The notes: generated by a model from the letters alone, not told the origin. A stretch of DNA of 44,905 nt from Magnetococcales bacterium (GCA_015232825.1 JADFYY010000006.1:1-44905), one strand, 5' to 3'. Positions 35,382 to 44,652 are shown, counted from the first letter of the stretch. Translations and numbers: made by a program.

Positions 35382-35672
35382 ATGAAAAAGAGTTTGTTGG
35401 CTTTTGCGTTGATGTTGGGTTTGGTGGCTGGAGCTGGTTCGGCGGTTGCCGCTGATGTGGATGGCTTGGCAACCCCTCTGAAGTCAGGAACCTTTATGAT
35501 GGCTTCCGCAGATCAAGATTTGACCTCAGCGGTGGATGAAGGCCGCACGATTGACAAGAAGAAAAAGAAAAAAGCCAAGCATGGCAAGAAGCATAAAAAG
35601 AAGAAGGGAGCCTCTGAGAGTGGTGTTGGAGCCGGTGGTGCTGGACCGTTGGATATGGGTGCCCCACAATAA
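35382..35672 (+). CDS. Small secreted lysine-rich protein
   Basis: The ATG at 35382 (96 residues) is chosen because AAGGAG at 35368-35373 is 8 bases upstream and a signal peptide follows directly (MKKSLLAFALMLGLVAGAGS, cleavage after AVAA near residue 24). The mature part is acidic at first, then has an extreme basic block at residues 59-75 with 13 Lys and 2 His in 17 residues, followed by a Gly/Ser-rich tail. I know no function. It should be exported to the periplasm or beyond; the basic block could bind nucleic acid, LPS or other polyanions. A weak promoter (TTGAAA near 35298 and TATTCT near 35319, spacer 15) may lie upstream in an AT-rich stretch. A strong terminator follows at 35764. Confidence 0.8.
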   Translation: MKKSLLAFALMLGLVAGAGSAVAADVDGLATPLKSGTFMMASADQDLTSAVDEGRTIDKKKKKKAKHGKKHKKKKGASESGVGAGGAGPLDMGAPQ

Positions 35673-35703
35673 ATTCGACAGATCGTTTTCGGTTATTGGT
35701 TTT

Positions 35704-35739
35704 CCATGGAGCAATGCCGTTTATGGTATTGTTCCATGG
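35704..35739 (+). repeat. Long 3' hairpin after the lysine-rich gene
   Basis: CCATGGAGCAATGCC (35704-35718) and GGTATTGTTCCATGG (35725-35739) are complementary over 15 positions, with the two differences from perfect inversion forming G-U pairs in RNA, and a GTTTAT loop. It is a stable hairpin but is not followed by a T run; the terminator lies a little further on. It could protect the mRNA end or be part of a small RNA. Confidence 0.7.
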
Positions 35740-35763
35740 GACCAGAGCTAACACGGGATTGGT

Positions 35764-35798
35764 AAAACGTCCAGGATTATTCTTTGGACGTTTTTTTT
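35764..35798 (+). terminator. Rho-independent terminator
   Basis: AAAACGTCCA (35764-35773) pairs perfectly with TGGACGTTTT (35785-35794), with an 11-base loop and a run of eight T from 35791. It ends the transcript of the lysine-rich gene. AcnB transcripts come from the other strand and end at 35861. Confidence 0.85.
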
Positions 35799-35860
35799 GT
35801 GGTTCCAAAGGAAGGGTGATGATGAGGCAACGGGAATGACCCCGCTGCCTCATGAAGCGG

Positions 35861-38398
35861 TTACGCGCCGCCGGTTTGCTCGTAGTTCGGTATTTCGTGG
35901 AAATTCAGATACTTGTAAACGGTGTCCGATTTCGGAGTCACCCGTTCACTCATGATGGTCAAGTACTCTTCCACAGTTGGCAATCTACCCAGTTGAGAGG
36001 CGCAGGCTGCCACTTCCGCTGAGGAGAGAAAGACCTTGGAACCCGTACCAATGCGGTTGTTGAAGTTGCGAGTGGAGGTGGAAACCACTGTGGTGTTGTC
36101 CTGGACACGGGCCTGATTGCCCATGCACAAAGAACAGCCAGGGATTTCCGTCCGGGCACCCGACTTACCAAAGGTGCTGTAGATCCCTTCGGAAATGAGT
36201 TGCCGTTCGTCCATGCGGGTGGGAGGCGTGATCCAAAGGCGACCCGGAACCTGGGGTTGATTGTCCAGGATTTTGGCCGTTGCCCGGAAATGACCAATGT
36301 TGGTCATGCATGAACCAATGAACACCTCATCCACCTTGGTCCCCGCCACTTCCGACAGCAGCTTGACGTCATCTGGGTCGTTGGGGCAGGCCAAGACGGG
36401 TTCCTTGATCGTGTTGAGATCAATTTCGAGAACCGCTGCATATTCTGCATCGGCGTCAGGCTGCAACAAGGTTGGATTGGCCAGCCAAGCTTCCATGGCG
36501 GCAATACGCTTCTGGATGGCTGGAGCGGCTTTATATCCCTGATTGAGCATGCTTTTCAACAGCGTGACGTTGGAACGAAGATACTCAATGACGGGTTCTT
36601 TGTTCAACAGCACCGTGCAGGCTGCGGCAGAACGCTCAGCAGAGGCATCACTCAACTCAAAGGCTTGTTCCACTTTAAGGTCGGGCAAACCTTCAATTTC
36701 CAGCAGACGACCAGAGAAGATGTTCTTCTTGCCAGCCTTTTCAACAGTCAGCAGACCCTTTTGAATGGCCACATAGGGGATGGCGTTGACCAGATCCCGC
36801 AAGGTGACGCCGGGTTGCATCTCGCCGGTAAACCGTACCAAAACCGATTCCGGCATGACCAGAGGCATGGCCCCTGTGGCAGCGGCAAAGGCCACTAGTC
36901 CAGATCCCGCTGGGAAGGAGATGCCGATGGGGAAACGGGTGTGGGAGTCACCACCCGTTCCGACCGTATCGGGCAGACACATACGATTGAGCCAAGAGTG
37001 AATGATGCCATCGCCGGGTCTCAAAGCCACGCCGCCCCGTTCTTCAAAGAAGCCGGGCAAGGTCTTGTGGGTCTTGACATCCACGGGTTTGGGATAGGCT
37101 GCTGTATGACAGAACGACTGAATCACAAAGTCAGCGGAGAAACCGAGACAAGCCAGCTCCTTGATTTCGTCGCGGGTCATGGGACCGGTGGTGTCTTGAG
37201 AGCCGACGGTGGTCATGGTGGGTTCGCAATATTCGCCTGGACGGACGCCTGCCTTGCCCACGGCCTTACCGACCATTTTTTGTGCCAGCGTATATCCCTT
37301 GCCAGAAGAGGCTGGAGCTTCAGGAGAGAGGAACATCTCTGTGGGAGGTAAGCCGAGAACCTCGCGGGCTTTGGCCGTCAATTTGCGACCCACAATAAGA
37401 TTCACACGACCGCCAGCCCGCATTTCGTCCGGGAGGGTGTTGGGACTAATCGTGAACTTGCTGACAACGGCCCCATCCCGGCTGATGGTTCCGGTTTTGG
37501 TATTGATGGTGACCACATCGCCATTTTTCAAGGCACTGACATCACACTGAATGGGGAGCATGCCTGAATCTTCAGCGGTATTGAAAAAGATCGGAGCAAT
37601 GGTGCTACCAATGACCACACCGCCAGTACGCTTGGCAGGCACATGCGGAATATCCTGACCAATGTGCCAAAGAAGGGAGTTGACGGCTGATTTGCGGGAA
37701 GAACCCGTGCCAACCACATCACCCAAATAGGCCAAGGGATGACCTTTTTGTTTGAGAGTCGCGATTTGCTCAAGCGAACCGGGTTGACGGGTAACCAGCA
37801 TGGAGAGAGCGTGAACAGGTACATCGGGACGGCTCCACGCCTCAGAAGCGGGCGAGAGGTCGTCGGTATTGGTTTCGCCAGCCACCTGGAAGAGTGTGAC
37901 GGTCACCTCTTCTGGCATGGTGGGACGGGAGGTGAACCATGTGGCATCGGCCCAGTTTTGCAGCACCTGTTTGGCATGGGCATTGGTTTTGGCCTTGGTG
38001 GCCAAGGTGTCGAAGGCGTCATAGATCATGAGGGTGTTGGACAAAGCGTTCACGGCTTCGGTCGCCAGAGCGGCATTATCCAGCAGGTTGATCAGTGGGA
38101 TGACATTGAATCCGCCAATCATGGTCCCCAACAGGCGCACAGCTTCCTTTGCATCAATGACAGAGCAGGCAATTTTACCTTGAGCCACTTTGTCAAGAAA
38201 CCCTGCCTTGACCTTGGCCGCATCATCCACACCAGGGGGAACCTGATTGGCCAGCAGACTTTTTAAAAATTCCGCTTCGCCAGCCGGAGGATTCTGGAGC
38301 AATTGGGTGACTTCATCGGTTTGTTGCGCATTCAAAGGCAGGGGAGGAACCCCTTGTTTGGCGCGTTCGGCAACATGTTGACGATAGGCTTCGAGCAT
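35861..38398 (-). CDS. acnB: Aconitate hydratase B
   Basis: AcnB isomerises citrate and isocitrate in the TCA cycle. I start at the ATG at 38398 ([16 protein letters not shown], 845 residues), matching the known AcnB start MLEEYRKHVAERA, with AAGGAG 9 bases upstream; an in-frame ATG at 38407 lies too close to that site. The [4Fe-4S] ligands are Cys697 (GSCMTNIG) and Cys755/Cys758 (CSLCMGNQ). Other catalytic marks are GGDSHTRFP and the [12 protein letters not shown] segment. The N-terminal HEAT-like domain is present. AcnB in other bacteria can also bind mRNA as an iron-responsive regulator; that role here is unknown. The gene stands apart from dsbA by about 100 bases. Confidence 0.95.
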   Translation of the reverse strand: MLEAYRQHVAERAKQGVPPLPLNAQQTDEVTQLLQNPPAGEAEFLKSLLANQVPPGVDDAAKVKAGFLDKVAQGKIACSVIDAKEAVRLLGTMIGGFNVIPLINLLDNAALATEAVNALSNTLMIYDAFDTLATKAKTNAHAKQVLQNWADATWFTSRPTMPEEVTVTLFQVAGETNTDDLSPASEAWSRPDVPVHALSMLVTRQPGSLEQIATLKQKGHPLAYLGDVVGTGSSRKSAVNSLLWHIGQDIPHVPAKRTGGVVIGSTIAPIFFNTAEDSGMLPIQCDVSALKNGDVVTINTKTGTISRDGAVVSKFTISPNTLPDEMRAGGRVNLIVGRKLTAKAREVLGLPPTEMFLSPEAPASSGKGYTLAQKMVGKAVGKAGVRPGEYCEPTMTTVGSQDTTGPMTRDEIKELACLGFSADFVIQSFCHTAAYPKPVDVKTHKTLPGFFEERGGVALRPGDGIIHSWLNRMCLPDTVGTGGDSHTRFPIGISFPAGSGLVAFAAATGAMPLVMPESVLVRFTGEMQPGVTLRDLVNAIPYVAIQKGLLTVEKAGKKNIFSGRLLEIEGLPDLKVEQAFELSDASAERSAAACTVLLNKEPVIEYLRSNVTLLKSMLNQGYKAAPAIQKRIAAMEAWLANPTLLQPDADAEYAAVLEIDLNTIKEPVLACPNDPDDVKLLSEVAGTKVDEVFIGSCMTNIGHFRATAKILDNQPQVPGRLWITPPTRMDERQLISEGIYSTFGKSGARTEIPGCSLCMGNQARVQDNTTVVSTSTRNFNNRIGTGSKVFLSSAEVAACASQLGRLPTVEEYLTIMSERVTPKSDTVYKYLNFHEIPNYEQTGGA

Positions 38399-38435
38399 TG
38401 AATTCATTCTCCTTGAGAAAATTGACGGTAGCTTT

Positions 38436-38457
38436 AATATAACCGTCCAATGGGACG
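38436..38457 (-). promoter_or_regulatory. Candidate acnB promoter with a GGACG dyad
   Basis: On the minus strand TATATT (plus 38436-38441) matches 5/6 of a -10 box. Just upstream lies an inverted repeat CGTCC-N4-GGACG (38444-38457). A good -35 is not evident. The dyad beside the -10 box could be an operator. Confidence 0.35.
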
Positions 38458-38507
38458 CTTTATTTAACGGTACTCTAGTGTTGCCTTTTTTGCAAGCCAA
38501 CCTGTTT

Positions 38508-39155
38508 TCAATAAGCGGCAGCCACAGCCTCTTTGACCAATCGGCTCAAATTCTCATAACTAAAATCCAGCATGGGGCGACCATTGACAAAAAATTCAGG
38601 TGTTGCCCGGACATTAAAACGTTGTCCATCCTGAATATCTTGTTGAATCACCGCAGCGACTTCGGAACCATTCCTGTCAGCAGAAAACTGTTCCTGATTC
38701 AACCGCAAGGATTCCAAAATGGCCTGGGCACGCATGGGCTGGGCCGCATGATTGATTACCCAACGCTCTTGGCTGGCAAACAACAACTCCAAGGCTTGCC
38801 AAAATTGCTTCTGACGATGCGCAGCCTCCAGCATTTTAACCACCTGATCCGATCCAGGATGAAGCGGGGCATAGCGTACCATCACTTTGACCTGACCCGG
38901 ATATTGGTCGATAAACTGTTGCATGAGCGGATAAAAGTCTCGACAGGTCTCGCAAGCGGGATCCAAAAACTCGACAATCGTGACTTTGGCGTCACTAGGC
39001 CCTTTGACTGGAGCCCCGGCCCGCTCAAATGCCGTCGATTTACTGATGGAAACACTCTGTTGCTCGGCTTTATAATTCTGAAACAGCACAGCAGCAACAC
39101 CAAAAATCAGCAACATGGAGCCAGCAACAACGATAAAGAGGGTTTTTCTATTCAT
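38508..39155 (-). CDS. DsbA-type thiol:disulfide oxidoreductase (membrane-anchored)
   Basis: The ATG at 39155 (215 residues) is used because it overlaps the dsbB stop (ATGA) and has AAAGGAT upstream; the longer open frame is in the dsbB gene. Residues 6-27 form one hydrophobic segment, a signal anchor. The thioredoxin-like fold has CETC at 68-71 in [12 protein letters not shown] and the cis-Pro loop [11 protein letters not shown]. This resembles the DsbA/BdbD class that oxidises cysteines in exported proteins, using DsbB as electron acceptor. The neighbouring dsbB and the metal ATPase make one operon. The acnB gene follows at about 100 bases on the same strand. Confidence 0.88.
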   Translation of the reverse strand: MNRKTLFIVVAGSMLLIFGVAAVLFQNYKAEQQSVSISKSTAFERAGAPVKGPSDAKVTIVEFLDPACETCRDFYPLMQQFIDQYPGQVKVMVRYAPLHPGSDQVVKMLEAAHRQKQFWQALELLFASQERWVINHAAQPMRAQAILESLRLNQEQFSADRNGSEVAAVIQQDIQDGQRFNVRATPEFFVNGRPMLDFSYENLSRLVKEAVAAAY

Positions 39156-39595
39156 TTTAATTTCATCCTTTGCGCATAAAAAAGCAAAAAGCCGATCAGA
39201 GTGAATGTCAAAAGAGACATAAGCGGAATGGTCAAGAACCCAAACAGAGAAAAGTGCGTTTCTGAACAGGGAATCCCCTGAACACACGGACGAATTCCTT
39301 TTGGAATGATTCCAGCGACCAAAAGCACATGGAATAATGCAACAAACCACCCCACTCCAACCAAAGGAGTGGCATATCGTACCACCTTTGGGTCATAAGG
39401 AAAGAGACCAATCGCAAGAATGGCCGTAAGAGGATAGAGGGCAATGCGTTGATACCAACAAAGAACGCAAACAGGAACCCCCATCACTTCGCTAAAAAAG
39501 AGGCTACCGAGGGTGGCACTGGTGACGACGATCCATGCAACAAAGAGTACCATCCATCCACGACTCGTCTCATTTATCCAATTATTATTATTCAT
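39152..39595 (-). CDS. dsbB: DsbB-like disulfide bond formation protein (BdbC type)
   Basis: The start is the ATG at 39595 (147 residues), overlapping the P-type ATPase stop by 8 bases. Four membrane segments are visible (about 15-35, 48-66, 75-96 and 118-140). The quinone-side pair is Cys43/Cys46 in CVLCWYQRIALYP, the key DsbB/BdbC motif, and the second pair is Cys104 and Cys110 in RPCVQGIPC. The protein reoxidises DsbA and passes electrons to quinones. It is the middle gene of an ATPase-dsbB-dsbA unit with overlapping ends on both sides. Confidence 0.92.
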   Translation of the reverse strand: MNNNNWINETSRGWMVLFVAWIVVTSATLGSLFFSEVMGVPVCVLCWYQRIALYPLTAILAIGLFPYDPKVVRYATPLVGVGWFVALFHVLLVAGIIPKGIRPCVQGIPCSETHFSLFGFLTIPLMSLLTFTLIGFLLFYAQRMKLK

Positions 39596-41810
39596 TTTTA
39601 TGCCACAATAAACGCCGACCATTGAAGATTACCAGAAGGCTGGTTCCCATATCTGCCAATACCGCCATCCATAACGTGGCAACACCCATAGCCGCAAGGA
39701 CAAGAAAGAAACCTTTGATGCCTAGGGCCAAAGCGATATTTTCCCACAAAATGCGTCTGGTTGCGCGTCCAAGATGGACGAACTCCCCAATTTTACGCAA
39801 GTCATCATTCATAATAGCGACATCAGCAGTCTCCAAGGCGGTATCCGTACCCGTAGCCCCCATGGCAATCGCAATAGAGGCCCTGGCCAAAGCTGGCGCA
39901 TCATTGATGCCATCTCCGACCATCCCAACCATACCATAAGTGCGTATCATCTCTTCAATGGCTCGCAATTTTTCTTCCGGCAACAATTCAGAACGCACCT
40001 CAGGAATTCCGGCCTGACGGGCGACCGCCTGGGCCGTGGTGGCGTTATCCCCGGTCAGCATGGTCACGGTAATCCCCATTTCCTGTAAGGCACGAACCGC
40101 TTCTGGCGTGGTTTCCCGCATCCGATCCGCCACAGCAATCACGGCCAGCGGTTCTTTGGATGACGCCAGAACCACCACGGTCTTCGCATCCTGTTCCAAA
40201 GGAAAGAGAATCGCCTCCACTTCATGACGGCACAGACCCAACTCTTCCAACAGGCGATGGTTGCCAATATGGTAGGTTTCACCCATGATTTCCCCCCTTG
40301 CCCCGCGCCCCATGATGGCCTCGAAATGGGTGACTGGGAGCAGAGTTTTTTCTTTTCCATGCGCCGCCAAAATCGCCGCTGCCACTGGATGTTCGGAATG
40401 GGCCTCTAGGCTGGCCGCATACTGCAAGATCTGTTTTGGGTCGTGATCTCCAAGCACGATACACTCTGTCATCTCCATGCGTCCATGAGTCAACGTACCG
40501 GTTTTGTCCATGGCAATGGCCCGCATCCCATGAACCTGTTCCAGGTAGAGTCCCCCCTTGATCAAAATGCCACGACGCGCCCCAGCCGCCAACCCACTGA
40601 CCACCGTCACCGGCGTAGAAATTACCAGGGCGCATGGGCAGGCGACCACCAACATCACCAGGGCATTATAAAACCAAGTAGAAAACGGAACATGCCACAA
40701 AAGGGGAGGCACCGTGGCAATCATCGCCGCGATAGCTACCACGGCTGGGGTGTAATATCGGGCAAACTGATCCACAAAGCGTTGCATTGGTGCGCGCTTG
40801 CCTTGGGCTTCCTGAACGGTATCAATAATTCTGGCCAAGGTAGAGTGTTGGAAATCAGCGGTCACACGGTATTCCAGCACCCCAGAGCCATTGATCGACC
40901 CGGCATAGAGCGCATCTCCTGCCTCTTTCGTAACAGGAACACTCTCCCCGGTTATGGGAGCTTGGTTGATACTAGACCGCCCTACAGTCACCACACCATC
41001 CAGGGCAATTCGTTCACCGGGTTTGATCCGGGCCATGCGACCAACCGTTACGGTAGAGGCCGTAACCGTTATCCACTCCCCGTTATCGGCTTGAATGGTG
41101 GCCGTCTCTGGGGCCAAAGACATCAATTCCCGCACGGCGTTGCGTGCTTTATCCAACGAAAAGGCCTCGACCCGTTCGGCTATGCCAAAGAGAAAAATCA
41201 CCATGGCCGCTTCAGGCCATTGACCAATGGCCATGGCACCCAACACCGCAAGACTCATCAAAAAATTGATATTCAAAGAGAGCATACGCAAAGCGATCCA
41301 ACCCCGCTTCAGGGTAGGCAATCCACCAACCAGAATTGAAATCAAAGCCAACCCAACGACCCACAGGGAGTGTTCATCCAGACCGGACCAGACCAGAATT
41401 TCCGCGCCAATGGCAGACAAGCCAGCGATCGTCATGACCAACCAATCACGCAGAGAGACAACCGGTTTATCCAGGATCGTGCGGGATTGGGCCATCCCAG
41501 AGGTTTCCGTCTCATCAGGCTCCATATCCACCGAGCTAAGAGCGGCGATCACCGCAGCCCGCTTGATGCCACGATGGATGATCACCAACTCCCGGCGCAT
41601 CATATCAAAATCCAAGTGCTGAAGCCCCTCCATGCCAGCAAGAGCGTTTCGGACCAGATCCGCCTCCACTGGACAACACATTTTAGTGATGCGAAACACC
41701 ATCTTTTCTTCATTCGGATCCGACAAAGGAGCGGATATCGGCGACAGGCCAACGGGCGGATTTGCAGAGCAACACCCAGAATGACAGGCAGAAGAACGAT
41801 TGACAGACAT
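39588..41810 (-). CDS. P1B-type heavy-metal transporting ATPase (Zn/Cd/Pb class)
   Basis: The ATG at 41810 (740 residues) has GGAG 8 bases upstream. The N terminus has a Cys/His cluster (SSACHSGCCS) and a ferredoxin-like metal-binding domain in which the usual CxxC is CCPVE (Cys45-Cys46-x-x-Glu49). The transport motif CPC is at 391-393 (VACPCALV), the phosphorylation site is Asp435 in DKTGTLTHG, and the HP motif lies in EAHSEHPVA. CCxxE is known from plant HMA zinc ATPases; the CPC motif fits export of Zn, Cd or Pb. Promoter and regulator support this: a MerR-type promoter lies upstream with a CadR/PbrR-like gene divergent. It leads the operon with dsbB and dsbA. The exact metal cannot be told from sequence. 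Confidence 0.92.
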   Translation of the reverse strand: MSVNRSSACHSGCCSANPPVGLSPISAPLSDPNEEKMVFRITKMCCPVEADLVRNALAGMEGLQHLDFDMMRRELVIIHRGIKRAAVIAALSSVDMEPDETETSGMAQSRTILDKPVVSLRDWLVMTIAGLSAIGAEILVWSGLDEHSLWVVGLALISILVGGLPTLKRGWIALRMLSLNINFLMSLAVLGAMAIGQWPEAAMVIFLFGIAERVEAFSLDKARNAVRELMSLAPETATIQADNGEWITVTASTVTVGRMARIKPGERIALDGVVTVGRSSINQAPITGESVPVTKEAGDALYAGSINGSGVLEYRVTADFQHSTLARIIDTVQEAQGKRAPMQRFVDQFARYYTPAVVAIAAMIATVPPLLWHVPFSTWFYNALVMLVVACPCALVISTPVTVVSGLAAGARRGILIKGGLYLEQVHGMRAIAMDKTGTLTHGRMEMTECIVLGDHDPKQILQYAASLEAHSEHPVAAAILAAHGKEKTLLPVTHFEAIMGRGARGEIMGETYHIGNHRLLEELGLCRHEVEAILFPLEQDAKTVVVLASSKEPLAVIAVADRMRETTPEAVRALQEMGITVTMLTGDNATTAQAVARQAGIPEVRSELLPEEKLRAIEEMIRTYGMVGMVGDGINDAPALARASIAIAMGATGTDTALETADVAIMNDDLRKIGEFVHLGRATRRILWENIALALGIKGFFLVLAAMGVATLWMAVLADMGTSLLVIFNGRRLLWHKNE

Positions 41811-41854
41811 GAGATTCTCCACTATTCGATTATTTCTAAGTGAACCCTGCAGCC

Positions 41855-41885
41855 ATTGCACACCCTGTAGCCGCTACAGGGTCAA
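41855..41885 (-). promoter_or_regulatory. MerR-type promoter and operator for the metal ATPase operon
   Basis: On the minus strand TTGACC (plus 41880-41885) and TGCAAT (plus 41855-41860) are separated by 19 bases, the long spacer typical of MerR-family promoters. Between and across them lies a perfect dyad ACCCTGTAG-CCG-CTACAGGGT (41862-41882) that matches the layout of PbrR/CadR operators. The regulator, when it binds metal, should untwist the spacer and open the promoter. Confidence 0.85.
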
Positions 41886-41908
41886 GTCTATTTTTTTAGG
41901 AGAGCGTT

Positions 41909-42331
41909 ATGCGTATCGGCGAACTGGCCAAACAGGCCGGTTGCGATGTGGAGACCGTGCGTTACTATGAACGCGATGGACTGCTCGCAAAACCGGAACG
42001 GGAAATTTCAGGCTATCGTAATTATAACACATTACATTTAGCGGATTTACAATTCGTGCGGCATTGCCGTTCCCTGGGCATGAAATTGGCTGAAATCAAA
42101 GTACTCATGAATTTCCGTTCATCCCCAGATGGGGATTGTGCCGGGGTCAATGCACTGCTTGATGTTCAAATTGTCCGCGTAGAAGAACAGATGGCCGCCA
42201 TGAGCTTGCTTAAAGAACAATTGATCGCCCTTCGAAACAAATGTGAGCATCGACGCACAAACAAAGAATGCGGGATCATGCAATCGCTCAATTATGCCGT
42301 TCAAGTACGGAAATGCCCCTGCCATAGATAA
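41909..42331 (+). CDS. MerR-family metal regulator, CadR/PbrR-like
   Basis: The protein has 140 residues: an N-terminal winged helix-turn-helix (MRIGELAKQAGC, VETVRYYERDGLL), a dimerisation helix and a metal site with Cys77 (DGDCAGVNALLD), Cys112 and Cys121 (KCEHRRTNKECGI). Cys77 and Cys112 match the CadR/PbrR ligand positions, and the tail ends in CPCHR. This pattern supports a Cd/Pb/Zn sensor rather than mercury (MerR) or copper (CueR). AGGAGA precedes the ATG. It is divergent from the metal ATPase with a 98-base gap holding the operator. Confidence 0.9.
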   Translation: MRIGELAKQAGCDVETVRYYERDGLLAKPEREISGYRNYNTLHLADLQFVRHCRSLGMKLAEIKVLMNFRSSPDGDCAGVNALLDVQIVRVEEQMAAMSLLKEQLIALRNKCEHRRTNKECGIMQSLNYAVQVRKCPCHR

Positions 42332-42334
42332 TCC

Positions 42335-42364
42335 TTGACATGGAGAACGTTCGTCCTCTATCCT
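42335..42364 (+). promoter_or_regulatory. Promoter and palindromic candidate operator of the lexA-like/umuDC unit
   Basis: A perfect -35 TTGACA (42335-42340) and TATCCT (42359-42364) with an 18-base spacer lie upstream of the first gene. Inside the spacer is an 8-base palindrome GAACGTTC (42345-42352), which is a natural place for a repressor such as the LexA-like protein to bind. This assignment to the repressor is inferred. Confidence 0.55.
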
Positions 42365-42398
42365 CTTGTTCACACCATTGGACACTCATGAGGCCGCC

Positions 42399-42992
42399 AT
42401 GTCACCCATCAATCGCGATTCGGATCATTTAAGCCGTCTACAAGACTATTATGCCCGTTATCGGGTATGGCCTTCTTATGCACAACTGGGTGAGGTATTG
42501 GGATTGTCTGCCAAGTCGGCGGTTGCCAAGTTTTTGCACCGTCTGGAGGTGGCGGGATTTATCCAACGCACCCCGGATGGGGCGTGGTCGCCGATGGAAC
42601 GTTTTTTTGAGCGTCCCTTAGCTGAAACCACGGTACGCGCTGGACTCCCAGAAATGGTGCTGGATGCGGCGGACAATCCGGTATTGATTGACTCCTTGTT
42701 GGTCAATACCCCGTCACGCACGGTCGTGCTACCGGTCAAGGGGGATTCCATGCGGGATGCAGGGATTTACGACGGGGATCTGGTGGTTGTGGAACGGGGT
42801 CAGGTTGCCAACTCTGGTGCCTTGGTGGTGGCGGAGGTGGATGGCGAATTCACCTTGAAAACCCTCATGCGAGAAGATCAGCTCTGGGCTCTCCATCCCG
42901 CCAATCCCGACTATCCAATCCTCTACCCCAAGCAGAGTTTAACCCTTTTCGGGGTAGTGACCGGACTGATTCGGAGGTACAACAAACCATGA
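42399..42992 (+). CDS. LexA-like self-cleaving repressor (S24 peptidase)
   Basis: I start at the ATG at 42399 (197 residues), where GAGG precedes it; the TTG at 42366 is an unlikely start. Residues 1-70 form a winged helix-turn-helix (YAQLGEVLGLSAKSAVAKFL) like LexA. The self-cleavage site is Ala81-Gly82 (RAGLPEM), and the S24 catalytic pair is Ser117 in KGDSMRDAGI and Lys154 in FTLKTLM. On RecA-bound single-stranded DNA such proteins cleave themselves and derepress their genes. It is the first gene of an overlapping three-gene set with umuD and umuC, so it probably controls this cassette. It might instead be the main LexA of the genome. Confidence 0.87.
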   Translation: MSPINRDSDHLSRLQDYYARYRVWPSYAQLGEVLGLSAKSAVAKFLHRLEVAGFIQRTPDGAWSPMERFFERPLAETTVRAGLPEMVLDAADNPVLIDSLLVNTPSRTVVLPVKGDSMRDAGIYDGDLVVVERGQVANSGALVVAEVDGEFTLKTLMREDQLWALHPANPDYPILYPKQSLTLFGVVTGLIRRYNKP

Positions 42993-43387
42993 TTTTGCAA
43001 GCAGTCACACCGGTGATGGCTGGCTTTCCCTCGCCAGCCAGAGATGAACCGTTTTTGCCATTGGATGTTGAACAGCTTTTGGTCGAACACCCAGAAACCA
43101 CCTTTTTCTGGCGTGTGGAGGGGTATTCCATGGAGGGGCTAAGAATTTATCACGGGGATTTTCTGGTGGTGGATCGGGCCATACCTCCAAGCCATGGCCG
43201 CATTGTCATTGCGGTACTTGAAGGCGGTTTTGTGGTCAAACAGCTTCTGTACGACCCAAATGGGGTGATTTTACGTTCGGGCCATTCCGACTACCCGGAC
43301 ATCCGGGTCACACAAGAACAGGATCTGGTCATTTGGGGGGTAGTCCGATGGGCATTGCACCGCATGGCGTACCCAACATCGCGTTGA
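42989..43387 (+). CDS. umuD: UmuD-like protein of translesion DNA polymerase V
   Basis: The 132-residue protein has the UmuD pattern: [10 protein letters not shown] with a cleavage site at Ala11-Gly12, Ser47 in VEGYSMEGL and Lys84 in GGFVVKQLL as the serine-lysine pair. RecA-assisted self-cleavage gives UmuD', which joins UmuC in pol V. The start overlaps the LexA-like stop (ATGA) and the 3' end overlaps umuC by 40 bases. Unlike E. coli, a second S24 repressor precedes it in the same unit. Confidence 0.92.
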   Translation: MILQAVTPVMAGFPSPARDEPFLPLDVEQLLVEHPETTFFWRVEGYSMEGLRIYHGDFLVVDRAIPPSHGRIVIAVLEGGFVVKQLLYDPNGVILRSGHSDYPDIRVTQEQDLVIWGVVRWALHRMAYPTSR

Positions 43388-44652
43388 TTGACGGCAACAA
43401 TTTCTACGTCTCCTGCGAACGGGTATTCAATCCAGGCTTGCGGGATAAACCGGTGGTGGTCTTGTCCAACAATGATGGCTGCGCTGTAGCGCGCTCCAAC
43501 GAGGTCAAGGCGTTGGGGGTCAAGATGGGAGAGCCTTGGTTTCGTCTGCGTGAACTGGCGCAACGTCATGGCATCATCGCGCTCTCCAGCAACTACGCCC
43601 TGTATGGCGACATGTCACAGCGCATGATGGCCCTGTTGAAACGGTTCGGTCTACGTCAGGAGGTCTACTCCATTGACGAATGTTTTCTGGAGCTACACAA
43701 CGCGCCCCCCGATCCAATCACGCAACTGGGCCGGACCCTACGCCAAGAGATTGCCAATGGTCTGGGTTTACCGGTATGTGTGGGCATTGGGGCCACCAAG
43801 ACCTTGGCCAAATTGGCCAATCATGTAGCCAAAAAGCGTGGGGAATATGCTGGGGTATGCAATTTCAATGGCATGATGCTCACGGATCTGGAATCCCTGC
43901 TGGCTGAAATCGCGGTCTCCGAGGTGTGGGGAGTGGGAGCCAAGGGGGCGGAGCGATTGCGGGCCATGGGGGTGACGCAAGTGCTTGGGTTGCGTCAGAT
44001 CGGAACGCGCCAGTTGCGTCAGAACCGTTTTTCGGTAGTCATGGAGCGTGTGGTACAGGAGTTAAACGGCATTCCCTGTCTGAGTTTAGAGGAGGTCTCG
44101 CCACCACGCCAACAGATTCAAGCCACCCGATCTTTTGGTCAACCCGTTTACTCCAAAGAGGAGTTGGCCGAGGCGGTCTTGACCTTTTTGCGTCGTGCGG
44201 TTGGGCGGTTGCGTCAACAGGAGTCGGTGACCGGGGCGTTGCATCTTTTCATTCAGACCAATCCATTCCGCGCCGGTGAGCCGCAGTACTGTCAGGGAAT
44301 CACCCTGCCCTTATCAACCCCCACCGCCGACGAATTGCAACTGGCGCAGGTTGTCATTGAAGCTCTATCGCTCCTCTATCGTTCTGGATACGCCTATCAC
44401 AAGGCCGGGGTGATTCTTATGGCCTTGGAGAGCAAACACCTTGTGCAAGGGGATCTGTTTACCGACGTGCAAGCAGAACGCAAAAGTACCGCATTGATGG
44501 CCACCCTAGACGCTCTGCGCCAACGTTTTGGCCCAGAGATCATCCATATCGCGGGTGAAGGGGTACGCCGACGTTGGGCCTCACGACCCGGCAACCGCTC
44601 TCCACGCTATACCACCCGATGGGAAGAGTTACCTGTGGCATATGCTGGGTGA
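43348..44652 (+). CDS. umuC: UmuC, Y-family translesion DNA polymerase
   Basis: I start at the ATG at 43348 (434 residues), with a GGGGGG site 7 bases upstream. Y-family motifs are [12 protein letters not shown] with catalytic Asp15, [18 protein letters not shown] and [10 protein letters not shown] with Asp110/Glu111. The helix-hairpin-helix ([12 protein letters not shown]), little-finger region and QGDLF clamp-binding motif near residue 370 are present. It forms the catalytic subunit of pol V, bypassing damaged bases with low fidelity. Its start lies inside umuD, so the two are co-translated. A toxin-like fragment overlaps its 3' end. Confidence 0.94.
   Translation: MGIAPHGVPNIALIDGNNFYVSCERVFNPGLRDKPVVVLSNNDGCAVARSNEVKALGVKMGEPWFRLRELAQRHGIIALSSNYALYGDMSQRMMALLKRFGLRQEVYSIDECFLELHNAPPDPITQLGRTLRQEIANGLGLPVCVGIGATKTLAKLANHVAKKRGEYAGVCNFNGMMLTDLESLLAEIAVSEVWGVGAKGAERLRAMGVTQVLGLRQIGTRQLRQNRFSVVMERVVQELNGIPCLSLEEVSPPRQQIQATRSFGQPVYSKEELAEAVLTFLRRAVGRLRQQESVTGALHLFIQTNPFRAGEPQYCQGITLPLSTPTADELQLAQVVIEALSLLYRSGYAYHKAGVILMALESKHLVQGDLFTDVQAERKSTALMATLDALRQRFGPEIIHIAGEGVRRRWASRPGNRSPRYTTRWEELPVAYAG

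Noticed and set aside
40443-41339. Long open frame antisense to the metal ATPase
   Set aside because: It has no recognisable domain, low-complexity His/Arg-rich content and lies fully in the reverse complement of a well-supported gene.
44528-44641. TTG-started extension of the toxin fragment inside umuC
   Set aside because: The extra residues do not resemble the N terminus of HigB toxins and lie in another frame of umuC, so the fragment was kept as truncated.
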